Origin: Dietzia natronolimnaea
GTDB lineage: Bacteria > Actinomycetota > Actinomycetes > Mycobacteriales > Mycobacteriaceae
Strand: one strand, 5' to 3'
Assembly (NCBI RefSeq): GCF_039525805.1
Contig: NZ_BAAAHZ010000014.1
Length of the DNA: 64,000 nt
Position 1 is the stretch's first letter; each line of letters begins with the position of its first letter. Both the position numbers and the translations under genes were made by a program. Shown in pieces: positions 1 through 7,306 of this stretch. The notes beneath the pieces were generated by a model, which was given only the letters and a program-made list of their open reading frames with translations, made no database searches and was not told where the DNA came from.

Positions 1-741
1 TTCTTCCTGGTGCCGTACAACCTCGCGATGTACGGGATCAACGACGTCTTCGACTACGAGTCCGACCTGCGCAACCCCCGCAAGGGCGGGGTCGAGGGAT
101 CGGTGCTCGAGCGGTCCCGTCACACGGCCACCCTCGTGGCCTCGGCGGTGACCACCGTGCCGTTCCTCGTGTACCTGGTGCTGACGGGGACGGTGGAGTC
201 GTCCCTGTGGCTCGCCGCGAGCGCGTTCGCGGTGATCGCCTACAGCGCCAAGGGGCTGCGGTTCAAGGAGATCCCGTTCCTGGACTCGCTCACCTCCGCG
301 TTACACTTCGTCTCCCCGGCGATCGTCGGCTGGACCATCGCCGGTGCGGAACTGACCGGGGGGGTGTGGGCGTGCCTGATCGCGTTCATGCTGTGGGGTG
401 CGGCCTCGCAGGCCTTCGGGGCCGTGCAGGACGTCCGCTTCGACCGCGAGGCGGACCTGAAGTCCGTCGCCACCGTGCTCGGGGCCCGGGCCGCGGTGTG
501 GTTCGCGCTGGCCTGCTACGCCGCGGCGGTGGTCGTCCTGTTGGCGGCGGCGCCGTGGCCGGCCTCGGGGGCCGCCTTCGCGATCCTGCCGTACCTCGCC
601 ACCGTGGCGGCCTATGTCGGGGTCACCGACGCCGATGCCGAGCGCACCAACGAGGGCTGGAAGCGCTTCCTGGTGCTCAACATGCTGGCGGGCTTCTGCG
701 TGACGCAGATCGTTCTGTGGTCGGTGCTCGTCTGGTCCTGA
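1..741 (+). CDS. UbiA-family prenyltransferase, probable lycopene elongase (5' partial)
   Basis: The gene is open from the first base of the window, so its N-terminus lies upstream. UbiA enzymes are membrane proteins that transfer an isoprenoid chain to an acceptor. Both Asp-rich Mg-diphosphate motifs are visible: NDVFDYESD near the start of the visible part and DVRFDREAD about 125 residues later. Between and after them are several hydrophobic membrane segments. The motif spacing and the KGGVEGS-type sequence after the first motif resemble lycopene elongases that add C5 units to make C50 carotenoids, as known in Corynebacterium and Dietzia. A menaquinone- or other quinone-type prenyltransferase is the alternative. 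The carotenoid assignment rests on family resemblance; neighbouring crt genes would lie outside the window. The stop codon is a clear TGA, 66 bases before the end of the convergent glycosyltransferase gene. Confidence 0.7.
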   Translation, partial: FFLVPYNLAMYGINDVFDYESDLRNPRKGGVEGSVLERSRHTATLVASAVTTVPFLVYLVLTGTVESSLWLAASAFAVIAYSAKGLRFKEIPFLDSLTSALHFVSPAIVGWTIAGAELTGGVWACLIAFMLWGAASQAFGAVQDVRFDREADLKSVATVLGARAAVWFALACYAAAVVVLLAAAPWPASGAAFAILPYLATVAAYVGVTDADAERTNEGWKRFLVLNMLAGFCVTQIVLWSVLVWS

Positions 742-807
742 CGCAGCTCGCCGCCCCCGCGGTCACGCGACCTCCGGGGCGCGCACGTCGAGGACGCGCC
801 TGAGGCC

Positions 808-1539
808 TCAGCGCTGGACGCGGGCCATCCAGCGTTGCGAGGGCGGGCTGATGCGCCAATTGCGGGCGATCGTCCGGAACGCGCGGGAGAACCGTCGGCG
901 CATCGCGGCGGGATCGTCGAACGGGCGCGCCGAGATGCCCACGGTGAGCGACCGGTCCACCCGGAGGCGGTCGGCGGCACCGAACTGGAACGACAGGTCG
1001 ATGTCGTCGTGCAGCTCCGGGTCCGATCGGTTCACCCCGTCCCGCACGCGATCCCAGGCCTCGCGCCGCATCGCCAGGTTCGACCCGAACAGCACCGGGT
1101 GCGCCATCGCGGCGCCCACGGAGACGAAGTACGCGTCCATGTAGAGCAGCCGGGCGGCGCGGGCCCGCCAGCCGCTGAGCCCGATGAACTCGCCCGGGCC
1201 GGAGATCGCCACGAGCTCGGGGTCCTCGGTGAACGCCTTGTCGATCCGCTGCACCCAGTCCGGGCCCGGGCGGGAGTCCGCGTCCAGGCGGGCGATCACG
1301 TCTCCCGAGGCCGAGTCGTAACCGGTGGCCGTGGCCGAGGGGATGCCCCGCACGGCCTCGGTGACCACCCTGGCCCCGGCGTCGCGGGCCACCTCGGCAC
1401 TGTCGTCGGCACAACCGTTGTCCACCACCACGATCTCGTCCGGTGTCCTGGTCTGGCGACGCAGGGCCGCGAGGCACCCGGCGAGCTCGTGGGCGTCGTC
1501 GAGGACGGGGACGACCACGGAGATGCGCATGCCCCTCAT
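808..1539 (-). CDS. Glycosyltransferase family 2
   Basis: A 243-residue GT-A fold glycosyltransferase. The N-terminus carries the family-2 signature ISVVVPVLDD, followed by EIVVVDNGCADDS (nucleotide-sugar binding) and the metal-binding ARLDADSRPGPDW, which holds the Asp-x-Asp motif, at about residues 85-97. No membrane anchor is evident; one hydrophobic stretch near residue 130 is too short to call. An internal ATG three codons in (at 1530) is an equally good start. The gene converges on the carotenoid-type prenyltransferase. C50 carotenoids of these bacteria can be glucosylated, so it might act in the same pathway, but this is only a neighbourhood guess and the acceptor is unknown. Confidence 0.75.
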   Translation of the reverse strand: MRGMRISVVVPVLDDAHELAGCLAALRRQTRTPDEIVVVDNGCADDSAEVARDAGARVVTEAVRGIPSATATGYDSASGDVIARLDADSRPGPDWVQRIDKAFTEDPELVAISGPGEFIGLSGWRARAARLLYMDAYFVSVGAAMAHPVLFGSNLAMRREAWDRVRDGVNRSDPELHDDIDLSFQFGAADRLRVDRSLTVGISARPFDDPAAMRRRFSRAFRTIARNWRISPPSQRWMARVQR

Positions 1540-1577
1540 CCTGCCAGCGGGGCGCCGACCCCATCCAACCGGGCGAT

Positions 1578-1607
1578 TTGTGCCCCGTTCGAGCCTGTGT
1601 GTAATCT
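1578..1607 (+). promoter_or_regulatory. Candidate sigma-70-type promoter for the tRNA pair
   Basis: A TTGTGC box (1578-1583) and a TAATCT box (1602-1607) are separated by 18 bases. They lie about 50 bases before the first tRNA gene and point toward it. The region between the divergent GT2 gene and tRNA-Thr holds nothing else recognisable. Read by eye only. Confidence 0.35.
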
Positions 1608-1659
1608 GCTAGAGGCATTCACCCCGAGCCGCGAAGTGATTCGCGAACCGGAGTGGCCG

Positions 1660-1732
1660 GCCCCCTTAGCTCAGTCGGTAGAGCGTTTCCATGGTAAGGA
1701 AAAGGTCGACGGTTCGATTCCGTCAGGGGGCT
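1660..1732 (+). tRNA. tRNA-Thr (anticodon GGT)
   Basis: A full cloverleaf folds by hand. The acceptor stem is GCCCCCT with AGGGGGC, and the D-arm is GCTC/GAGC. The anticodon stem TTTCC/GGAAA encloses the loop ATGGTAA, so the anticodon is GGT and reads ACC/ACT threonine codons. The T-arm is GACGG-TTCGATT-CCGTC and the discriminator base is T. The 3' CCA is not encoded. The next tRNA follows 42 bases later. Confidence 0.95.
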
Positions 1733-1774
1733 CGCACTGTGCGGGGCGGTTCGATCGCCCGACTGGCAGGGCAT

Positions 1775-1848
1775 GCCGGTGTAGCTCAGCTGGTTAGAGC
1801 GCACGACTCATAATCGTGAGGTCGGGGGATCGAGTCCCCCCACCGGTA
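1775..1848 (+). tRNA. tRNA-Met (anticodon CAT, elongator type)
   Basis: Cloverleaf: acceptor GCCGGTG with CACCGGT, D-arm GCTC/GAGC, anticodon stem CACGA/TCGTG with loop CTCATAA (anticodon CAT), T-arm GGGGG-ATCGAGT-CCCCC, discriminator A. Position 1-72 is a G-U wobble. An initiator tRNA would have an unpaired C1-A72 and three G-C pairs closing the anticodon stem. Neither is present, so this is the elongator. A CAT anticodon can also belong to a lysidine-modified isoleucine tRNA, but the sequence around the anticodon loop fits Met better. CCA is not encoded. Confidence 0.9.
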
Positions 1849-1860
1849 CCGATCAGGATC

Positions 1861-1895
1861 ACGAAGGCCGCCCACGTGTCGTGGGCGGCCTTCGT
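1861..1895. terminator. Bidirectional hairpin terminator between tRNA-Met and tctA
   Basis: A perfect 16-base-pair stem (1861-1876 with 1880-1895) closes on a TGT loop. It begins 12 bases after the tRNA and ends 17 bases before the stop codon of the convergent tctA gene, so it can serve both strands. There is no long T-run, as is usual in these GC-rich genomes. Confidence 0.75.
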
Positions 1896-1912
1896 CGTGT
1901 CCCGCGGTTCCC

Positions 1913-3457
1913 TCACCGAGCGGCGGGCTCCACCCGTTCGGCGGCCTCCACGCGCCGACGACGACGGTGCCGGGTGTGCTGGATGATGCTCGCCGCGACG
2001 GCCGCCGCCAGCAACGCGTACAGCGTGAGGGTGATGGTCGAGGAGAACAGGATCGACACATCGCCCTCGGACTGCGCGAGCGACCGACGCAGTTCGAGCT
2101 CCGCCAGCGGTCCGAGGATCGCGGCGATCAGCACCGGGGCCAGCGGGATCGAGTACCGGCGCATGAGGAATCCCACGATGCCGATCGCGATCACCATCCA
2201 GAGATCGAGCGTCGACGAGGAGATCGCGTAGGTGCCGAGCATCGCGATGACCGTCACCCCGGCGTACAGGTAGTGGCGGGGGATCAGCAGCAGCTTCGCC
2301 CACACGGCCGCGAACGGCAGGTTGATGATCAACAGGATGATCAGGCCGACGAACAGGCTGGCCAGCAGCGGCCAGACCAGTGCGGCGCTCGTCTCGAACA
2401 GCAGGGGACCGGGCTGCATCCCGTACTGCTGGAACGCGGCCAGCATCATGGCGGCGGTCGCCGAGGTCGGCAGGCCCAGGACGAGCAGCGCCCCCATCGC
2501 GCTGCCGGCGGTGGCATTGCCCGCGGCCTCGGGTGCGGCGACGCCCTGGAGCGCGCCGCGGGTGCCGAAGTCGGGGTCGTGGCGCCGCGCGGCCAGTGCC
2601 TTCTCGGTGCCGTAGGCGAGGAACGTCGGGACCTCGGAGCCGCCGACCGGGATCGTGCCGAAGGGCAGACCGAACGCCGTGCCGCGGAGGAAGGCGGGAA
2701 CGATTCTGCGCATCTCCTTCCGGGTCGGGAACGGTGAGCCCTCGGTGGTCACCGGACCGCCGATGTGCGCCTCGCGGTGGATCCGCGACGCCTGGTGCAG
2801 CACCTCGCCGAGGGCCAGCAGGCCCACGGTGATCACGATGATCGAGATGCCCTCGAACAGGGACGGGTTGTCCAGCGTGAATCGCTGGGTGCCGGTCATC
2901 GAGTCGGTTCCGACCAGGGCGAGAGCGAGACCCAGCCCGAGCGCGGCGAGTCCCCTCACGACGGACTCGGCGACCACCGCCGAGATGGCGACGAAGGCGA
3001 ACACCGCCAGAGCGAAGTACTCCGGTGACGAGAACGCCCGGGCGAGGACGATCAGATAGGGGGAGAACATCACCACGCAGGCGCACGCGATCATGCCGCC
3101 CGTGAACGCGCCGATCGCCGAGATCCCCAGGGCCTTGGCCGCCCGGCCGCTCCTGGCCATCCGGTGCCCTTCGAACGTCGTGGCTATGGCGGACGAGTTG
3201 CCCGGTGTGTTGAGCAGGATCCCGGAGGTCGAGTCGCCGAACAGCCCGCCGAAGTAGATGCTGGCGAACATGATGAAGGCGCCGGTCGGGTCGAGGGTGA
3301 AGGTGACCGGCAGGAGCAGGGCGACCGCCATCGCGGAGCCGAGTCCCGGTAGGACACCGACCGCGGTGCCGAGGAGGGCACCGATCAGCAGGAGGGTGAG
3401 GTTCATCGGGGTGAGCACCCCGGCGAGGCCCTCGCCCAGCAGGCTCAGTTGCTCCAC
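1913..3457 (-). CDS. tctA: Tripartite tricarboxylate transporter, large membrane subunit TctA
   Basis: The 514-residue TctA permease is the large, roughly 12-helix channel subunit of a binding-protein-dependent secondary transporter for citrate-like tricarboxylates. Family features include the early GALLGTAVGVLPGLG segment (about residues 20-35), the glycine-rich stretches FGGLFGDSTSGILLNTPG and VLGLPTSATAAMM, and many hydrophobic helices. The GTG start at 3457 is chosen because AAGGAG lies 7 bases upstream and because the next gene upstream, tctB, overlaps it by 13 bases, which suggests translational coupling. The same frame is open for another 900 bases upstream through tctB, but that part is a shadow. 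The operon order is tctC-tctB-tctA. The substrate is not proven. Confidence 0.9.
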   Translation of the reverse strand: MEQLSLLGEGLAGVLTPMNLTLLLIGALLGTAVGVLPGLGSAMAVALLLPVTFTLDPTGAFIMFASIYFGGLFGDSTSGILLNTPGNSSAIATTFEGHRMARSGRAAKALGISAIGAFTGGMIACACVVMFSPYLIVLARAFSSPEYFALAVFAFVAISAVVAESVVRGLAALGLGLALALVGTDSMTGTQRFTLDNPSLFEGISIIVITVGLLALGEVLHQASRIHREAHIGGPVTTEGSPFPTRKEMRRIVPAFLRGTAFGLPFGTIPVGGSEVPTFLAYGTEKALAARRHDPDFGTRGALQGVAAPEAAGNATAGSAMGALLVLGLPTSATAAMMLAAFQQYGMQPGPLLFETSAALVWPLLASLFVGLIILLIINLPFAAVWAKLLLIPRHYLYAGVTVIAMLGTYAISSSTLDLWMVIAIGIVGFLMRRYSIPLAPVLIAAILGPLAELELRRSLAQSEGDVSILFSSTITLTLYALLAAAVAASIIQHTRHRRRRRVEAAERVEPAAR

Positions 3458-4095
3458 GGCACGACTCCTTCGAGGATTCCGGCGGGCAGTCCCAGGCCGA
3501 GCCCGGCCGAGAACGCGATCTGGATGACGGAGGCGAAGATCACCGAGACGGCGATGTCGAAGACCGGCCGTCTGCTCCCCAGCGCGCGGCTCACGATCCA
3601 GAACAGCGCGCTGGCGGTGACCAGCCAGCCGACGGGCTGGAGCAGGAACGCGAACCCGATGAGGGCGGCGATCACGATTCCGGTGGTGCGGTAGTCGACG
3701 GGCACGTACTCCGGGTCGGCGGCGGGTACCGGCGACGTCGTGGTGGGGGAGTCGACGGGGTCGTCGATCGCGGCCAGGTCCTCGAGCATGTCGGTGGACA
3801 GTTGCCCCATGGTCGAGGTGGCCGCGGTGTGCCGAGGGGTGCGGATGACGTTGATCGCCAGCAGTCCGCCGGTCAGGATCAGGAAGCTGGCCACGAGGGC
3901 GGGGACGAACCGCGGCCCGGGTGCTCCCACGCCCTCGGGGACATCCATGGTGATGATCTGCACGATCATGAACACTGCGAGCGCGAGTACGCCCGCGGCG
4001 AACCCGAGCTCGGTCCGGTCGCGCCACCACCGCCTCCGGTCGCCGGACCGAGCCGGCGGGACCGCCGTGCTCGTCTGGTCGGATAAGAGTGTCAT
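3445..4095 (-). CDS. tctB: Tripartite tricarboxylate transporter, small membrane subunit TctB
   Basis: A 216-residue protein with the TctB layout. A charged cytoplasmic N-terminus is followed by a first helix (about residues 30-48, ELGFAAGVLALAVFMIVQII), a second helix near 65-85, a hydrophilic loop of about 50 residues rich in D, T and P, and two C-terminal helices. TctB is poorly conserved across the family, so the call leans on this topology and on its position between tctC and tctA. Its ATG overlaps the tctC stop by four bases (ATGA), and its end runs 13 bases into tctA. All three were almost certainly made as one transcript. Confidence 0.85.
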   Translation of the reverse strand: MTLLSDQTSTAVPPARSGDRRRWWRDRTELGFAAGVLALAVFMIVQIITMDVPEGVGAPGPRFVPALVASFLILTGGLLAINVIRTPRHTAATSTMGQLSTDMLEDLAAIDDPVDSPTTTSPVPAADPEYVPVDYRTTGIVIAALIGFAFLLQPVGWLVTASALFWIVSRALGSRRPVFDIAVSVIFASVIQIAFSAGLGLGLPAGILEGVVPWSN

Positions 4096-5069
4096 TGTCC
4101 CAGCTCCCTGATGATGTCTTCGGTCGTGGCGATCTCCGCGTCCAGGAACCGCGCGAACTCGTCACCTGCCATGAACTCGTCGGTCCAGTTGTTGCGCCCG
4201 AGGGTGTCGCGCCACTCGTCGGTCTCGCGCATCTCCGCGATGATCGCGATGAGCTCGTCCCGGACCTCGTCCGGGATGTCCGGTGGGGCGACCAGTCCGC
4301 GCCAGTTCGACATGGACACGTCCACTCCCTGTTCGATGAAGGTCGGGGTCGACAGCTCCTCGACCGGGGTCGCCGACGAGACCCCGAGCGCACGGAGCTC
4401 GCCCGCCTCGATCTGGGCGTCGAAGTCGTTGGCGCCGGAGATGGCGCCCACCGCGGAGCCGCTGATCATCGATCTCACGACCTCCCCACCACCGGAATAG
4501 GCGATGTAGTTGACGAGGGCCGGGTCGATGCCGGCGGCGTCGGCGAGCATGCCGGTGAGCAGATGGTCGATGCTCCCGAGCGACCCGCCCGCGATCGCCA
4601 TGCCCGGATGCTCACGCCATGCCGCGAGGAACTCGTCGAGGGTCTGGTACGGGGAGTCCGCGGGGACCACCAGCACGTTGTAGTCGTCGGCGAGGCGGGC
4701 GATCGGCGTCGTGTCCTCGAGCGTGGCGTCGGAATCCTGCAGGATCACCCCGCCCACCATGACGCCGCCGGTGACCAGCAGTGAGTCGGTGCGTCCGGCG
4801 AGCTGGACGAACTGGGTCAGTCCGATGGTCCCGGCCGCGCCCGGGACGTTGCGGACCCGCACCGCGTTGACGATCCCGTTGGTCATGAGTGCCTGCTGTG
4901 CTTCCCTGCCGAACGTGTCCCACCCGCCCCCGGGGGCGGCCGGTGCGATGATGCTCAGTTGGGTCCGCGGGTTGTCGCCGCCTCCGGATCGGCTGGCGTC
5001 GGTCGCCGCGGCCGTGGTGAGCCCGACGGCGAGTACCACGGTCAGGATGCGGGCGAAGGGGTGTCGCAT
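4092..5069 (-). CDS. tctC: Tripartite tricarboxylate transporter, periplasmic-type binding protein TctC
   Basis: A 325-residue Bug/TctC-family solute receptor that captures the substrate outside the membrane and delivers it to TctA-TctB. The start at 5069 (MRHPFARILTVVLAVG) gives a normal Sec signal peptide, and GGAAGGA lies 7 bases before it; a longer reading to 5153 would bury the signal. The mature part shows the family pattern: IIAPAAPGGGWDTFGRE near the N-terminus, VRNVPGAAGTIGL, and a C-terminal LVAPPDIPDEVRDEL. No lipobox cysteine is visible, so how it stays at the surface of this Gram-positive-type cell is unclear. It is the first gene of the operon, divergent from the sensor kinase. 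Confidence 0.88.
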   Translation of the reverse strand: MRHPFARILTVVLAVGLTTAAATDASRSGGGDNPRTQLSIIAPAAPGGGWDTFGREAQQALMTNGIVNAVRVRNVPGAAGTIGLTQFVQLAGRTDSLLVTGGVMVGGVILQDSDATLEDTTPIARLADDYNVLVVPADSPYQTLDEFLAAWREHPGMAIAGGSLGSIDHLLTGMLADAAGIDPALVNYIAYSGGGEVVRSMISGSAVGAISGANDFDAQIEAGELRALGVSSATPVEELSTPTFIEQGVDVSMSNWRGLVAPPDIPDEVRDELIAIIAEMRETDEWRDTLGRNNWTDEFMAGDEFARFLDAEIATTEDIIRELGQ

Positions 5070-5227
5070 CAACGGTCCTTCCAGGTGGTCGATGGCATGA
5101 GCGCCACCGAGGGATGAGCTGAGCATGGATCGGCGACGTGTGATGTGGGGCACAACTAGTCTTTGTGCTCATTGATGCTCACGCCGTCGGGCCGGACGGT
5201 GGCGGTGCGGGCGAGGGGAGGAGCGGG

Positions 5228-6478
5228 GTGGCGCGGTACTCGGAGTGGTTGCTCAGCCGGCGGTTCCGGCTCCTCGTGGTGCTGCTGATCCAGTGCGCTG
5301 TCGTGGTGACCTGCGTGGGCCTGACGGCCTTCGCCGCGGCCCGGGCCCAGGAGCGGCAGGTGCGCGAGGCCACGACCGAGCGGGTCCTCGCGGTCGCGCG
5401 TAGCCTCGCGGATCTCGACCAGGTGCGGGAGGCCATCGGGCGGGGTGACGCCGAGCAGGAGCTGCAACCGTTGACCGAGCTGATCCAGCAGGCGTCCGGC
5501 GTCGACTACGTCGTGATCAGTGACGCGCGAGGGATCCGGATAACCCACCCGGTGGCAGGGGAGCGTGGCCGACCGGTCTCGACCGACCCGTCGGACGTCC
5601 TGGCGGGAGCCACCTTCGTCGGCACCGAGGAGGGGACGCTCGGTCCGACCCTGCGTGCCAAGGTGCCCGTGTACCGCGACGGCGACGTGGTCGGCGCGGC
5701 ATCGGTCGGGGTGCTCGAATCGGAGATCGCCGCCGACCTGCGGTCGAGTCTCACTGCGATGGCACCGTGGGTGTTGCTGGCGGTGCTGGTCGGGCTGACC
5801 GGGGCCGCCGGGGTCTCGGCGGCGATCGGCGCCCGGGTCCGCAGGCTGGAGGCGGAGAACGCCGAACTGGGGGAGCAGCGACGGTTGTCCCGGGCTCTGC
5901 GCGAGCAGACCCACGAGTTCCGGACCCGCATCCATGCGGTGTACGGGCTGGTCGAGAGCGGCGAGGCCGACGCGGCACTGGACTACCTGGCGGAGCTGGC
6001 CCCCATCACCGGTGCGGACACCCGCGACGGGGGCGTCGAGGATCCGCGCCTGCGCGCGGTGTTGGGGGAGATGGCGGCGGAGTACCGGACACAGGGGGGT
6101 CTGCTGGAGATCGACCCCCTGACCTCGACGAGCGCAGGTGAGCTCGGGGGCGACGACCTCTCGCTCATCGCCAATCTGGTGATCAACGCCGTCGAGGCGG
6201 CGGGGCCCGGGGGCCACGTCCAGGTTCTGGTGCTGGCGGACGAGTTCGGCACCGAGGTGGCGGTGGGTGACGACGGGCCGGGCCTGGACCCGGAGGCGCT
6301 TCCGACGATGATCGAGCACGGTTACTCCACCAAGGAGCCGGGTGGCCGGAACGCGACGCGCGGCGTGGGCCTGGCGGTGGTCTGGCAGATCGTGCTGGAC
6401 CGGGATGGTGAGATCGAGGTGGGCAGGTCGCCGGCCGGTGGGGCGCTGGTCACCGTACGGCTGCGGGGGGGACGATGA
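5228..6478 (+). CDS. CitA/DpiB-type sensor histidine kinase
   Basis: A 416-residue membrane kinase of the citrate/C4-dicarboxylate sensor family. TM1 is at about residues 13-38, an extracytoplasmic PAS/CACHE-like sensor at 40-178 and TM2 at 179-200. The dimerisation box follows, with THEFRTRIHAVYGL (phospho-accepting His about 229). The ATPase part has an N-box NLVINAVEAA, G1 DDGPGLD, a lid HGYSTKE and G2 GVGLAVV. The GTG start at 5228 has a strong GGGGAGGAG ribosome-binding site; an upstream GTG at 5165 lacks one. The next gene overlaps by four bases. Divergence from tctCBA implies that it senses the same substrate and switches on the transporter. That is an inference from context, but typical for this family. 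Confidence 0.88.
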   Translation: MARYSEWLLSRRFRLLVVLLIQCAVVVTCVGLTAFAAARAQERQVREATTERVLAVARSLADLDQVREAIGRGDAEQELQPLTELIQQASGVDYVVISDARGIRITHPVAGERGRPVSTDPSDVLAGATFVGTEEGTLGPTLRAKVPVYRDGDVVGAASVGVLESEIAADLRSSLTAMAPWVLLAVLVGLTGAAGVSAAIGARVRRLEAENAELGEQRRLSRALREQTHEFRTRIHAVYGLVESGEADAALDYLAELAPITGADTRDGGVEDPRLRAVLGEMAAEYRTQGGLLEIDPLTSTSAGELGGDDLSLIANLVINAVEAAGPGGHVQVLVLADEFGTEVAVGDDGPGLDPEALPTMIEHGYSTKEPGGRNATRGVGLAVVWQIVLDRDGEIEVGRSPAGGALVTVRLRGGR

Positions 6479-7233
6479 CGGACGAGGGACAGGGCGGCCG
6501 CGTCATCCGGACGCTCATCGTCGACGACGATCCCGTCGCGCGGCGCCTGCACAGTCGGTACGTGGAGGGCGTCGCGGGCTTCGGCGTGACCGCCGCGGTC
6601 GCCGACGGGCAGGGGGCGGTGGGGTGGGTGGCCGGTGGCGGGATCGACCTGGTGCTACTCGACATCGGCCTGCCGGGCTTCAGCGGGATCGAGGTGCTGC
6701 ACCGGATCCGGACGATCTCCCGCCGCCCGATCAGTGTGATCGTGGTGAGTTCGTTGCGGGACCGCATCACCGTTCGGCAGGCGCTGTCCGGCCAGGTCGC
6801 CGGGTATCTGGTCAAGCCCTTCACCAGGGCCGCGATGGTCGAGCGACTGGAGCGGTTCCGGTCCGAGTTCGCCGCCGGGCCGCCGGCCGAGCTCGACTCG
6901 TTCGGGCAGGGGGAGATCGACGCCCTGCTGCGGAGGGGGGCGGGCGTGGGGCCCACGGCCCCGGCGACGGAGGGACCGACCCGGGCACCGGAGGGCCGGG
7001 CCCCGGTGCGGCTGCCGAAGGGCTTGTCCGAGCCGACGCTGGCCGCGGTCCTGGCCGCACTGGACGACGGCGCCGGGCACTCGGCCGCGGAGGTCGCGCG
7101 CGCGAGCGGCGCCTCCCGCGCGACCGTGCGTCGCTACCTCGATCATCTGCACCGCAACGGCGCCGTCGACGTGTCCCATCGGTACGGGAGCCGCGGCCGA
7201 CCCGAGCTTCTCTACCGGATCGTCGTGTCATGA
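6475..7233 (+). CDS. Response regulator, CitB/DpiA type
   Basis: 252 residues. The receiver domain (residues 10-130) has the acidic pocket IVDDDP (about 16-20), phospho-acceptor Asp in LVLLDIGLPG (about 63) and the conserved Lys in GYLVKPF. A proline- and glycine-rich linker follows, with a C-terminal winged-helix/HTH region (about 178-250) containing HSAAEVARASGASRATVRRYLDHL. The domain order matches CitB/DpiA/DcuR regulators. Its ATG overlaps the kinase stop (ATGA), so the pair is co-translated. The likely target is the 158-bp gap between the kinase and tctC. Just downstream, a 73-bp gap separates it from the convergent ilvG-like gene. Confidence 0.88.
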   Translation: MTDEGQGGRVIRTLIVDDDPVARRLHSRYVEGVAGFGVTAAVADGQGAVGWVAGGGIDLVLLDIGLPGFSGIEVLHRIRTISRRPISVIVVSSLRDRITVRQALSGQVAGYLVKPFTRAAMVERLERFRSEFAAGPPAELDSFGQGEIDALLRRGAGVGPTAPATEGPTRAPEGRAPVRLPKGLSEPTLAAVLAALDDGAGHSAAEVARASGASRATVRRYLDHLHRNGAVDVSHRYGSRGRPELLYRIVVS

Positions 7234-7306
7234 CCGGCGCACACGACGGCACGGGTGCCACCGCGGGACCGGCGCGCGGCCGACTCCGTGGTCGACCGGG
7301 CGGGGC

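Noticed and set aside
1775..1848. tRNA with CAT anticodon as the initiator tRNA
   Set aside because: The anticodon stem lacks the three G-C pairs, and position 1-72 is a G-U wobble rather than an unpaired C-A.
1913..4393. A single 826-codon frame joining tctA with sequence across tctB, which looks like a fusion
   Set aside because: Only the part from 3457 on resembles a protein (TctA). The upstream part is out-of-frame shadow of tctB, which is intact in its own frame.
5165..5227. Longer N-terminus for the sensor kinase starting at 5165
   Set aside because: The extra 21 residues are Gly/Ala-rich, would precede the first membrane helix without purpose and have no ribosome-binding site, whereas 5228 has a strong one.
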